Shown: positions 17,863 to 26,596 of the stretch, one piece after another
How positions within the stretch are numbered: the stretch's first letter is position 1
Layout: the number at the start of each line of letters is the position of its first letter
Source: Mobilitalea sp.
Lineage (GTDB): Bacteria > Bacillota_A > Clostridia > Lachnospirales > Lachnospiraceae
Reading direction: 5' to 3'
Length of the DNA stretch: 64,000 nt
Assembly: GCA_029974875.1 (NCBI GenBank)
Contig: JARKQP010000271.1
Coordinates: forward strand, 7,996 to 71,995
Translations under genes and position numbers: made by a program
The notes under the pieces: generated by a model
What the model saw: the letters and a program-made list of their open reading frames with translations, nothing else
What the model was told of the DNA's origin: nothing
The model's database searches: none

Positions 17863-18846
17863 CTAATCCTCCTGTTTTACTAAATTGCAGCAACGGCAGA
17901 AATGTCCCGGGGTAATCTCTGTCAAAGGGATCGCCTCGCTTCTGCACTGGTCGGTGGCATGGGGACAGCGTGGATTAAATTTGCATCCATCCGGAAGATG
18001 GGAGGGATCCGGAGGAAGTCCCTCAATCGGATGAAGCCTTTCCGAATCATCATCCAGCCTTGGAAGCGAGCCAAACAATCCCAGGGTATAGGGGTGGAAC
18101 GGATTTTTAAAAATATCTCTTTTACTCCCCTTTTCAATGATCTCTCCTGCGTAAATAACAGCCACGTCATCGCAGACCTCTGCTACAACCCCAAGATCAT
18201 GGGTAATCAACATCATGGCCGTACCTAATTGGTCCCTCAGCCTTCGGATCATATCCAGTACCTGTGCCTGGATCGTCACATCCAAAGCCGTGGTAGGCTC
18301 ATCGGCCAGAAGTAGCTCCGGGTTACAGGCCAGGGCTTCTGCAATTACAACGCGCTGCTTCATTCCGCCTGAGAACTCATGGGGAAATTGACTATAGCGT
18401 TCCGACGGGATACCGACCATCTCAAGCATTTCCACCGCACGCTTCATGGCCTCCGCACTACTGATGTTATTGTGGAGCTTAATTGCCTCCGCTATTTGGT
18501 CACCTACTGTCATGAGCGGGTTCAAAGCAGTCATAGGATCTTGGAAAATCATAGAGATCTTTGCGCCACGGATTTTCTGCATGTCCTTTTCGGGCAGCTG
18601 TAAGATTTCCTGATCCTCCAGGCAGATCTTTCCCTTCGTAATGTCTGCCGACACATCCGGCAGGATTCTCATAACCGCCTTTGCTATGGTTGTTTTTCCG
18701 GCACCCGTTTCTCCCACCAGCCCCAGAGTTTTCCCCTTTTCCAGGCTTAGGGAAACACTGTTAACAGCATGAATAATATCTTTTCCTGATTTATATTCCA
18801 CCACCAGGTCTTCGATTTCCAAAAATGACTTATTATTATGATTCAT
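17863..18846 (-). CDS. Peptide-type ABC importer, ATP-binding subunit (OppD/DppD-like)
   Basis: ATPase of 327 residues: Walker [11 protein letters not shown]-loop [13 protein letters not shown], signature FSGGMKQR, Walker [13 protein letters not shown]-loop THDLG. The C-terminal part has [14 protein letters not shown], as usual for the family. Being complete, it probably carries the main hydrolytic function with the OppF-like partner. Confidence 0.92.
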   Translation of the reverse strand: MNHNNKSFLEIEDLVVEYKSGKDIIHAVNSVSLSLEKGKTLGLVGETGAGKTTIAKAVMRILPDVSADITKGKICLEDQEILQLPEKDMQKIRGAKISMIFQDPMTALNPLMTVGDQIAEAIKLHNNISSAEAMKRAVEMLEMVGIPSERYSQFPHEFSGGMKQRVVIAEALACNPELLLADEPTTALDVTIQAQVLDMIRRLRDQLGTAMMLITHDLGVVAEVCDDVAVIYAGEIIEKGSKRDIFKNPFHPYTLGLFGSLPRLDDDSERLHPIEGLPPDPSHLPDGCKFNPRCPHATDQCRSEAIPLTEITPGHFCRCCNLVKQED

Positions 18847-18863
18847 ACTTTTCCTCTTTCTCT

Positions 18864-19721
18864 CTATTTCTTCATCTTAGGATCCAATGCATCACGTAGC
18901 CCATCTCCGAAAATATTAATTGCCAGGATCGTAATCGCAATGCACAATCCGGGAAACAGCACAAGATGAGGATAATTACGGATATAATCCCTAGATGCTG
19001 AGAGCATGGCTCCCCACTCCGGTGTGGGCGGCTGCACTCCTAATCCAATGTAGCTTAAGGCCGCGGCCTGCATGATGGTACCTCCGACCGCCATCGTCGT
19101 ATGCACAATTAAGGGAGATAGAATATTGGGTAAAATATGGTTAAACATGATACTAACCTTACTGCAGTTTATTGATTCAGCCGCCTCCAGATATTCCTTG
19201 CTTCTTTCTCCCAGTATCTGTCCCCTGGTGATGCGAACCGCCACAGGAATTCCTCCGATGGAAAGTGCCAACACCGTATTAAGGAATCCGCTTCCTAATA
19301 CGGTGGAAACCAGGATGGCAATCAGTATGCCGGGAATTGCCTGCATGACATCCATGACACGCATAAAGAGATTATCGATTCCTTTACCGAAATACCCGGC
19401 CACCAACCCGGTCACCATGCCAACGGCTGTGCTTAAAAGCGCCCCGCAGATGCCAAGGCTCAGGGAATACCTGCCCCCATACAATAATCTGGATAAGATG
19501 TCCCTCCCCATGTCATCCGTCCCGCATAAATGTGCCAGGGAGGGACCCTGGTTTGAATTAATCAGATCCATTTCATCTGTCGCATAGGGTGAGATTAACG
19601 GTGCAAAAACGCAGAGCAGGATAATGCTGCCCAGGATAATCATTCCAGTCACTGCAAGATTACTCTGTAGAAGCCGTTTTACCATCTGTTTTAACATACT
19701 TTGTCTTTTTCTTCTTTCCAT
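18864..19721 (-). CDS. Peptide-type ABC importer, permease (OppC/DppC-like)
   Basis: Integral membrane protein of 285 residues with about six helices. The N-terminal segment NLAVTGMIILGSIILLCVFAPLIS is followed by HLCGTDDMGRDILSRLLYGGRYSL, the hallmark of DppC, and the EAA loop EAAESINCSKVSIMFNHILPN. Pairs with the next gene. Confidence 0.92.
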   Translation of the reverse strand: MERRKRQSMLKQMVKRLLQSNLAVTGMIILGSIILLCVFAPLISPYATDEMDLINSNQGPSLAHLCGTDDMGRDILSRLLYGGRYSLSLGICGALLSTAVGMVTGLVAGYFGKGIDNLFMRVMDVMQAIPGILIAILVSTVLGSGFLNTVLALSIGGIPVAVRITRGQILGERSKEYLEAAESINCSKVSIMFNHILPNILSPLIVHTTMAVGGTIMQAAALSYIGLGVQPPTPEWGAMLSASRDYIRNYPHLVLFPGLCIAITILAINIFGDGLRDALDPKMKK

Positions 19722-19730
19722 GCCTGATTC

Positions 19731-20669
19731 CTAACCTTTCCTGCCATACTGGGCTTTAATCCGGGGATCCACGAATGCATATGCAATATCAACCAGAAGC
19801 ATTATAATGCTTGTAAGAAATGCCAGGAATATAACGGTTCCCTGAATGATCGGATAATCCAGTGTTGAAATGCCTGTCATGAGCAGCAGCCCCAGCCCGG
19901 GTATGGAAAATACGGTTTCAATAATGATCGATCCGGCAATGGAAGCTCCAAAGCCACCGCCGATTACCGTAATAACAGGAATCAATGCATTGGGCAGCAT
20001 ATGCTTATAGGTCACGCTCCGTTGCGAAGCTCCCTTTGCTCTCGCACTTGTGATAAAGTCTGCCCTCATGGTCTCCAGGATGCTGGCACGGGTCTGTCTT
20101 GCATTATTGCCGATGCCCATAAATGCCGCCGAAACGATGGGCAGGATATAATACTGGGGTCCTCCGATTCCAAAGGCAGGCAGGAGGTTTAGCCTCACTG
20201 CAAATGCCAGGATTAGCATCATCGCCAGCCAGAAGCTGGGAATGGCGCTTCCCGACATTGCGATAAACAAGCAGATAATGTCCTGTACCTTCCCCTGATG
20301 GGTTGCTGCCAAAATTCCCAGGGGAATTCCCACTACCGCACTCAACCCGACACTGATAAATGCAATCATCATAGTTCTGGGAAGGCGCAGCATAATTTCA
20401 GACCAGACGGCAGTCCCTCTTTGGTAGGAGGTTCCCAGATCAAAGTTCAGGAAGACATCCTTCAAGAATATCCCCAGCCTCACCAGATAAGAATCATCCA
20501 GTCCTAATTCTGCGCGTTTTGCTGCCAAGGCCTCCGGGCTTGCACCCTTTCCTAGGATCATAAGGGAAGGATCCCCCGGAACAAAATACATGATCGAGAA
20601 GATAACAATAGCAGAAGCCAGCACAACAAAAATCATCATAAAACATCTTTTTGCAATAAATTTAGCCAT
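19731..20669 (-). CDS. Peptide-type ABC importer, permease (OppB/DppB-like)
   Basis: Integral membrane protein of 312 residues with six helices, FVPGDPSLMILG near the start, and the EAA loop SARAKGASQRSVTYKHMLPNAL. The ATG at 20669 (MAKFIAKRCF) lies 6 nt from GGAG; an in-frame ATG at 20681 is possible. Second gene of the operon, following the binding protein. Confidence 0.9.
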   Translation of the reverse strand: MAKFIAKRCFMMIFVVLASAIVIFSIMYFVPGDPSLMILGKGASPEALAAKRAELGLDDSYLVRLGIFLKDVFLNFDLGTSYQRGTAVWSEIMLRLPRTMMIAFISVGLSAVVGIPLGILAATHQGKVQDIICLFIAMSGSAIPSFWLAMMLILAFAVRLNLLPAFGIGGPQYYILPIVSAAFMGIGNNARQTRASILETMRADFITSARAKGASQRSVTYKHMLPNALIPVITVIGGGFGASIAGSIIIETVFSIPGLGLLLMTGISTLDYPIIQGTVIFLAFLTSIIMLLVDIAYAFVDPRIKAQYGRKG

Positions 20670-20836
20670 CTTTTTCTCCATTTCTGCGCATGTCTCTACG
20701 CATCAGAATTTGTGCCGCAAAATATGCCGGCACAAATCCTTAAGGTTGAAGATGCCTTTCTTTCAACCTTTACTTCAAAATTTTATTTCTACAGGTGATC
20801 CGGCTGACTGGAAGAAATCAGCCATACCACTTTTGA

Positions 20837-22474
20837 TTATTTTGCGTAGGTACAAGCATTCGGGGCGATCCACTTGTGGTCACTTAGAATAAAATCGCTT
20901 ATTTTATCTGAATTGTATACAATATTTACATAGTTCGTACTGAGGCCATAAGCATAGCCCATCTGCTTGATATAATCATATGCCGCATTTACATTCTCCT
21001 GATTGTGGGTTGATACGGTAGACGCCTTAGCAATCAAGGTTTCCAGTATATCATCCTTTTCAAAGCCGATAGGACCTGTGGAGCTGTAGTTATTTCTTAG
21101 GGAAGCCCACGCCGTTGTTACATATCCTGCAGAATCGGCATAGCAATGCATTAAATCCCATTTGGTGGAATCCGCCGCTGTCGCAAAGAAATTTCCTCCG
21201 CCTGCCACTGTAAGATTGGCATCGATTCCGATTGCGGTTAAGTAGGCATGTACAATTTCCATAATGCTGCTAAAGGTCGGATGCTCCAGAACCAGCAGCT
21301 CTAAGTGGAGAGGGTTCGACTTATCATAGCCTGCCTGTGCCAGAAGCTCCTTTGCTTTTTCTGGATTGTAGTTCCAATAGTCGGAGGATGCCCAGTCGGG
21401 ATTATAGTCAGGGCATACTGGGCTGCCTACAGCCTTGGAGGTGACTGCATCTTTTCCAAATATTTTATTTACGATGGCCGCGCCGTCAATGGCATAATAG
21501 ATAGCATCCCTTACCAATGGATCATTGCAGGCGCTGTCACTGCTGGTATTCGGGAATAGGCAGTTCATCAGGGTCTCCGCTACGGTATATGTTGTAAAAC
21601 CGCTGCCTTCAGAGAACTTACCGACATCATCCAGCGCAACACTCTGCGCAATATCAATGGTTCCTGTTTCCAGGGCAATGCTCATCTGCCCTTTTTCCAA
21701 AATAATATAGTAGTTAATTTTTTTCGCATTCTGTCTCTCAATCGGTGTCTTTATCTGGTCATCCTTTTTCCAGTAGCCATCCCAGACTTCCAGGGTGATG
21801 CTGGAACCTGGCACATACTCCGCCACCTTATACGGAGCTGTTGATACCGGGGTTGTCTGCATATGATCTGCACTCGCTTCATAGGAAGCCCTTGTGACAA
21901 ACCAAATATTGATAAATAAATCTGAAATGTCACTCATATAAAAATCATTCTTGCTATGTATGGTAAAGGTATAATCCCCTGTCTGTTCCGCGCTTTCAAC
22001 ATTGGTTGTATATCTGTTCTGAGTCTCAACATACTTTTGCAGGCACCAGACCGCATCAGCCGCTGTAAAAGGATTTCCTGCCTGATCTACAATATTCTCA
22101 TACAATTTTACTTGAATAGTCTTATTGTCGGGGATCTCATACAACTCCATCATGACTCCGGCAAAAGAACCATCTTCATTCAGATAACCCAGAGTCTGAT
22201 AAAACAGGGGCTGTGACATTCCGTTTCTCATTGTAATGGATGAAAATGGATCCAGATCTGTAGGATCTCCATTAATGCCCACATTGATTACATCCGTTGT
22301 CCCCCCTGATACAACTGTCTGCCCCTCCGGTGCAGCTCCCGATTCCTCTACTGAATCTGCCGGAGCCTGAGAAACCTTGTTGTCAGATTTGGTTTCCGAT
22401 GAAGATGCACAGCCTGCAGTAAGTGAAATCACCATCGCAGCAGCCAGAAAAGCCGAAATTACTTTCTTTTTCAT
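20837..22474 (-). CDS. Substrate-binding lipoprotein of the peptide-type ABC importer
   Basis: Family 5 solute-binding protein of 545 residues. It has a lipoprotein signal peptide with lipobox LTAGC (cysteine near residue 22), a Ser/Ala-rich linker, and the binding domain with DLDPFSSITMRNG and the late NPEKAKELLAQAGYD motif. It would catch a peptide or other small organic compound at the cell surface. First gene of the operon; the ribosome site GGGAGG is clear. Substrate unknown; the attached hydrolases suggest a compound that needs cleavage after uptake. Confidence 0.9.
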   Translation of the reverse strand: MKKKVISAFLAAAMVISLTAGCASSSETKSDNKVSQAPADSVEESGAAPEGQTVVSGGTTDVINVGINGDPTDLDPFSSITMRNGMSQPLFYQTLGYLNEDGSFAGVMMELYEIPDNKTIQVKLYENIVDQAGNPFTAADAVWCLQKYVETQNRYTTNVESAEQTGDYTFTIHSKNDFYMSDISDLFINIWFVTRASYEASADHMQTTPVSTAPYKVAEYVPGSSITLEVWDGYWKKDDQIKTPIERQNAKKINYYIILEKGQMSIALETGTIDIAQSVALDDVGKFSEGSGFTTYTVAETLMNCLFPNTSSDSACNDPLVRDAIYYAIDGAAIVNKIFGKDAVTSKAVGSPVCPDYNPDWASSDYWNYNPEKAKELLAQAGYDKSNPLHLELLVLEHPTFSSIMEIVHAYLTAIGIDANLTVAGGGNFFATAADSTKWDLMHCYADSAGYVTTAWASLRNNYSSTGPIGFEKDDILETLIAKASTVSTHNQENVNAAYDYIKQMGYAYGLSTNYVNIVYNSDKISDFILSDHKWIAPNACTYAK

Positions 22475-22635
22475 AATTGTTTCCTCCCAATACTTTTATT
22501 TTTTATCACGGATAAATTCTTCCATACCACTCTGCTTTTTGTCGTTTTAAACAAACCAGAAAAGCAACGTCCCGTCACTTTATATAGTTTCGAAAGAATA
22601 TTTCCGTTTTCTTATTGCACTTTTATGATAGCAAT
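22475..22635 (-). other. Upstream region of the Opp-type operon
   Basis: About 160 bases that should hold the promoter of the importer operon. No convincing sigma-A pair was found, which fits an activator-dependent promoter but does not prove it. Confidence 0.35.
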
Positions 22636-22675
22636 AAAAAAAAGCTGAATCAATTCAGATATCAGCTTTTTTTAT
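22636..22675 (-). terminator. Terminator after the ABC permease gene
   Basis: Symmetric stem with A-run, AGCTGA (about 22641-22647) and TCAGCT (22662-22667), and T-run on the other side. It works in both directions on paper; on the minus strand it closes the GntR/ABC operon. Confidence 0.8.
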
Positions 22676-22849
22676 TCTAACTTGGAATAAATCATTTATT
22701 CTTTCCATAGCCTACTGCATTTACCAAGCTCTGTACAGTATCTTTATTATACGTACCTACCTCCTTTGCGTTGCCTTTACATATCCTTTGGGCTACATGC
22801 CCCTGAAATCCCATTCCGGGAACCCGGCCTATCTTTTTTAATTACCCAC

Positions 22850-24994
22850 CTACCAGCCTAAATCCTCCTTCACCTTATCCGGCAGCTTATCCTTCAATAT
22901 CCTGTAGGAAAAGCTCTCGGCAAGCCCGTTCTCCCCAAGCCGGTAGGTAACATATACCTCGATATTAGGCTCAACCGCCACAAACGCCATATTATTCTGG
23001 CAATAATCCATTGGCAGAAGGGCTGGCAGAAGTCCAAGGATATCCTCCTTTTCCGTATATGACAGCGGCTCATATGCCTGTACATCCACGGTAACTCCTG
23101 CTTTGGCCTCATATGTATATGTACGTTCCATCTGCTTCCTATCGTAGATTGATATCTCCACAACGTTATCTATATCAATCTTTTTTGTCACATCAAAGCC
23201 ATTCTCCTCCAAAAAGGCCAAGGTCTTTACAAAGGACGGATAAACATGGTACTCATTATATCCGACATAATTATTCTTCCCAAAAAGGTTCCTTTCAAAG
23301 GTCAGGGTTGCTATAGGAGCCCCGGATGCCATCTCCTCTAAGGTCAGGTTTTTTAATTCCTCCTTGTATATCTGTATGAATTTCTCCACACTGTCCCCTA
23401 CCAGGCTAAAGCGGTAATCCTCCCTGGAATACCTGTTGTTGGATACATAATTCAAAATATCCATCTCATATGCCACTGAGATCTGGTCAATAATTCCTTT
23501 CTCCCATTGATAAATCATATAATGGGTATCCTTATAGCCCTGGTCCGAATACACTTCGTTTAGTAAATCCTTACAATCCTTTAATCGGATGCCATAGCAG
23601 CGGTAAGCTGTCTTTCCGCTCTTTAAGGTGTATTTAACATAATAACTGAAGGCCTCCTTATCCACCCCATAAGCGCGGTAATCATTTCTGCCTGCCCTGC
23701 CTATCCCACGTCTGGATCCGATTTTAGCTATTTCATAAGCTGCACTGAAATCCTTCAATTTCATGTTAGCAAGCTCATATTCTGCCCTTCCCCAGTATTT
23801 TATTTCTCCATTACTCACATCATAGTAATTCATTCCCCCGTCAATTCCGGCAATCGCTACACTGATGTTTTGGATCTCCTCCTTCTTTGGCAGATACCTG
23901 TCATAGCCAAATACATCAAGCTGTAAAACCGCTGCGATTACGACAACCAGCACTGCACATACAAGCATCTGCAGCTTATGCTGGAAGGCACTCTTGATAT
24001 CAAACTCGTACAAAACCTGGATCAATCCATAGCTGATGATGAAGGCAAATACCGTACCAAAGACAAACCATCCATTATATCCAAGGGAAACTATATTTTT
24101 CAGGAATATTCCTCCGCCCAGGGACAGGGGAACTACCAGGAAAAATTTGATGATAGGCTTTGCTGCTGCAAAGGTCATGGATTTGCCCGCTGTCTCGGAA
24201 GGACGTTTTCTGTATAACAGTATTGCCAGGCCGAATAGGACCAGGGTAATGGCACAGGTAATAACAATGCCATAGATGTACCTGGAGCCTTTCAGGGAAC
24301 CAAAAGCTATATTGACATAATTTTCAATCGGTGAAAGGAAGGAACTGATGCCCAAGGTTTCCCTCCGCGTAAAATAAGAAGAAAAAAAGCTTAAGCACAG
24401 AGCATCTTTTAGTTCCCGTACAGCGGGGACATAAACCAGGAATACCCCTGTCCCGCAAATACTGATGATTAAATTACCTGTAAGCATCACCGCTATAATT
24501 GTCACGGTATAGATCAGGCAGAAGAATAGCAGGTTAATTCCTATACCGGCCAATGCAGCCAGCACTATCTCCTGATTAATGTAATCGTTGGCTTTCAATA
24601 CGATCAGGCTTAAGCACAGGCTTATGACATAGGGAATAAAATAAATGAAGATTCCATTCAGATAGGAGGCCAGGAACAATACTTCCCTCCTTACGGGGAT
24701 ACTGTGGTAAAAGTCCACCTTTTTTCTGGAATGGAGATAGTAGAAGCCGCTTAAACCGCATACAACTGCACATAAGATTACGGCAAAAATTGTTATATCA
24801 TTCCGGCTTCCGACCATGCCCGCCACCTGGTCCAGTTCCCATTCCAGGCTTATTCCACCCCGGAAATTGCTGACTTGGACGGCACATAGGATAGGAAATA
24901 GTATGATAAAGGCCAGAGCGGAAAGCGCAATACTCCAGATCCTCCGTTTCCCATCCTCCTGCAATAATTTAATAAATGAGCTTTTTGATGTCAT
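22850..24994 (-). CDS. Large ABC permease (Ytr-type, ABC-2 fold)
   Basis: The 714-residue protein has at least eight hydrophobic segments in its first 360 residues, followed by a soluble C-terminal half of about 350 residues that is probably extracytoplasmic. This plan is seen in large permease-like proteins of GntR/ABC operons in Clostridia. The middle YHSIPVRREVLFLASYLNG region is typical of that group. The start overlaps the end of the ATPase gene by 26 bases and GGAGG lies 9 nt upstream. The exported or sensed molecule is unknown; cell-envelope stress is a common theme for Ytr systems. Confidence 0.75.
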   Translation of the reverse strand: MTSKSSFIKLLQEDGKRRIWSIALSALAFIILFPILCAVQVSNFRGGISLEWELDQVAGMVGSRNDITIFAVILCAVVCGLSGFYYLHSRKKVDFYHSIPVRREVLFLASYLNGIFIYFIPYVISLCLSLIVLKANDYINQEIVLAALAGIGINLLFFCLIYTVTIIAVMLTGNLIISICGTGVFLVYVPAVRELKDALCLSFFSSYFTRRETLGISSFLSPIENYVNIAFGSLKGSRYIYGIVITCAITLVLFGLAILLYRKRPSETAGKSMTFAAAKPIIKFFLVVPLSLGGGIFLKNIVSLGYNGWFVFGTVFAFIISYGLIQVLYEFDIKSAFQHKLQMLVCAVLVVVIAAVLQLDVFGYDRYLPKKEEIQNISVAIAGIDGGMNYYDVSNGEIKYWGRAEYELANMKLKDFSAAYEIAKIGSRRGIGRAGRNDYRAYGVDKEAFSYYVKYTLKSGKTAYRCYGIRLKDCKDLLNEVYSDQGYKDTHYMIYQWEKGIIDQISVAYEMDILNYVSNNRYSREDYRFSLVGDSVEKFIQIYKEELKNLTLEEMASGAPIATLTFERNLFGKNNYVGYNEYHVYPSFVKTLAFLEENGFDVTKKIDIDNVVEISIYDRKQMERTYTYEAKAGVTVDVQAYEPLSYTEKEDILGLLPALLPMDYCQNNMAFVAVEPNIEVYVTYRLGENGLAESFSYRILKDKLPDKVKEDLGW

Positions 24995-25871
24995 AGCCGA
25001 CTACCTCCGTTTCACTGACGAAGATTTCTTCCAGCGATAATGGGATGACCTCCGAGAAAACCGGAGCTACCTTTTCCATACGCTTTTCTACTTCTTCTGC
25101 TGTTCCCCTGACTGTAATGGTATAAAGGGATCCCCTTGTTTCCGTCTTAAGCACTTCCATACCCTCAAAAATCAGGCCTACATCGGCCTTAGCACCAAAT
25201 ACACATTGTACCTTATGGATATTCAGCTTCATATCAAATAACTCCTTGGACAACAGGATACCGCCCTTGTGCATAAGGCCTACATGGTCACAGATATCCT
25301 CCAGCTCCCTCAGGTTATGGGATGCTATGATTACCGTCATGTTCCGTTCTGCAATTTCCTTCGCAAAAATGCTCTTGACCGCCTGGCGTATCACCGGGTC
25401 AAGGCCGTCGAAGGTCTCGTCACAGAATAAATATTTCGTGTTCGCACAGATCCCGCACAGGATGGACAGCTGCTTCTTCATTCCCTTGGAAAAGGTGCTG
25501 ATCTTCCGGTTTGCATCCAGTTCAAACTGCCCCAGCAGCTGGTCAAAGCGGCCGGTATCAAATCCAGGATATACTACCTGGTAGAATTGCCTGAGCTCCT
25601 TTGGAGTAGAATTACTGAAATAATACTGTTCATCCGAGATATAAAATAACTGTCTTTTCGTCTCCACATTTTCATAGACCTTCTGTCCATCGAAGGTGAT
25701 GCTTCCGCTGTCCGGTCTTATAATCCCGCAAAGCATCCTGATAAATGAGCTTTTTCCTGCACCGTTGGTTCCGATCAGGCCAAAGACATTGCCCTCCTTT
25801 ACCGTAACGGATACCTGGTCCACCGCCTGTATGGTGTCAAACCTCTTGCTTACCTTTACTGCCTCAATCAT
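24969..25871 (-). CDS. ABC transporter ATP-binding protein (YtrB-like)
   Basis: The 300-residue ATPase has Walker A GTNGAGKSS, signature FSKGMKKQLSI (a K in place of the second G), Walker B YLFCDETFDGLDP and H-loop ASHNL, followed by a C-terminal regulatory extension. Its start overlaps the GntR stop by a few bases. With the downstream permease it should form an ABC exporter-like complex. Confidence 0.88.
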   Translation of the reverse strand: MIEAVKVSKRFDTIQAVDQVSVTVKEGNVFGLIGTNGAGKSSFIRMLCGIIRPDSGSITFDGQKVYENVETKRQLFYISDEQYYFSNSTPKELRQFYQVVYPGFDTGRFDQLLGQFELDANRKISTFSKGMKKQLSILCGICANTKYLFCDETFDGLDPVIRQAVKSIFAKEIAERNMTVIIASHNLRELEDICDHVGLMHKGGILLSKELFDMKLNIHKVQCVFGAKADVGLIFEGMEVLKTETRGSLYTITVRGTAEEVEKRMEKVAPVFSEVIPLSLEEIFVSETEVVGYDIKKLIY

Positions 25872-26241
25872 TGCCGCTGTCCCCCCTAAATATTTGTTTC
25901 ACTATCAAAATCACCTGCTCCTCCGTAGTTCCAAGCTTCCTCGCCTCCTGCACCACCTGCTTCAAAGCCTGGAGCACTTCGCTGTTTTTCTTCTGCAAGA
26001 GAAGCCCGGCGGATGCAATATAGCTGCCCTTCCCCTTAACCGAGTAGATAAAGCCCTGGTGCTCCAGCTCCGCATAGGCTCTTTGAATCGTATTCGGATT
26101 GATCGAAAGCTCCATTGCCAAAGCCCGCACGGAAGGCAGCTGGCTGTCCGGTTCAAGGGCTCCTCCAAGGATCAGCTCCTTAAAACGTTCCACAACCTGC
26201 TCGTAGATCGGCCTCCGGTCCTTATAATTGATTATAATCAT
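25864..26241 (-). CDS. GntR-family regulator (YtrA subgroup)
   Basis: The 125-residue protein begins with MIIINYKDRRPIYEQVVERFKE, then the winged helix with LPSVRALAMELSINPNTIQRAY and GFIYSVKGKGSYIA. The short C-terminal helix pair is typical of the YtrA subgroup, which dimerises and represses its own operon. The ATG at 26241 follows AAAGGAAAAGC; the frame runs seven codons further up without a better start. The perfect promoter and repeated operator upstream (26266-26339) fit autoregulation. Confidence 0.9.
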   Translation of the reverse strand: MIIINYKDRRPIYEQVVERFKELILGGALEPDSQLPSVRALAMELSINPNTIQRAYAELEHQGFIYSVKGKGSYIASAGLLLQKKNSEVLQALKQVVQEARKLGTTEEQVILIVKQIFRGDSGND

Positions 26242-26265
26242 AGCTTTTCCTTTCTGATACAAACC

Positions 26266-26310
26266 AACTGTATTAACTGTATCAACTGTACTAACCGTAT
26301 TAATACAGTT
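26266..26310 (-). promoter_or_regulatory. Operator array of the GntR/ABC operon
   Basis: Five adjoining 9-base units: AACTGTATT (26266-26274), AACTGTATC, AACTGTACT, AACCGTATT, and the inverted AATACAGTT (26302-26310). The last two form a nearly perfect 18-base palindrome directly downstream of the -10 box. This is the expected place for a YtrA-type repressor. Confidence 0.75.
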
Positions 26311-26339
26311 ATTATAATTTAGAAATAATGCTTTGTCAA
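26311..26339 (-). promoter_or_regulatory. Consensus sigma-A promoter of the GntR/ABC operon
   Basis: Perfect TTGACA (26334-26339) and TATAAT (26311-26316) with a 17-base spacer on the minus strand. Start of transcription would fall inside the operator array, so bound repressor would block it. Confidence 0.9.
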
Positions 26340-26349
26340 TCCATATTCT

Positions 26350-26462
26350 GGTATCCAGCTAAGTTTATTTTGGTACTTAGTTAAGTTCTATATTTTGGTA
26401 CCCAGTTAAGCTCTATATTTTGGTATTCAGTTAAATTCTATATTTTTTGGTATCCAATTAAG
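26350..26462. repeat. Five degenerate tandem repeats of about 25 bases
   Basis: Copies of a core like GGTAYYCAGTTAAG start at 26350, 26372, 26397, 26422 and 26449, separated by T-rich TCTATATTTT stretches. They lie between the GntR promoter and the next operon's terminator. Function unknown. Confidence 0.75.
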
Positions 26463-26511
26463 TCTTTTTTACCGGTCAATCAGCCTCAGCTTGCCTTCTC
26501 CCCGTGAACAT

Positions 26512-26589
26512 AAAAAATCCCGGGAAGGAGCTTGAGGGTGCAGCGGCTGCAGACCCTTGCATTTCCAAGCTTCTTCCCAGGATTTTTTT
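26512..26589 (-). terminator. Terminator of the sugar ABC operon
   Basis: Long stem: AAAAATCC(C)GGGAAG and AGCTTG on the left, CAAGCT, CTTCCC and GGATTTTTTT on the right, with a GC-rich inner part. It starts just after the stop of the ATPase gene at 26597. Confidence 0.85.
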
Positions 26590-26596
26590 CCAGTGT

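Noticed and set aside
23978..24275. Plus-strand frames of 79 codons inside the ABC permease gene
   Set aside because: They are shadow frames of the large minus-strand gene without start signals.
26350..26462. CRISPR array at the 25-base repeats
   Set aside because: The repeat cores are degenerate and the intervening sequence is nearly the same in each, with no unique spacers and no cas genes.
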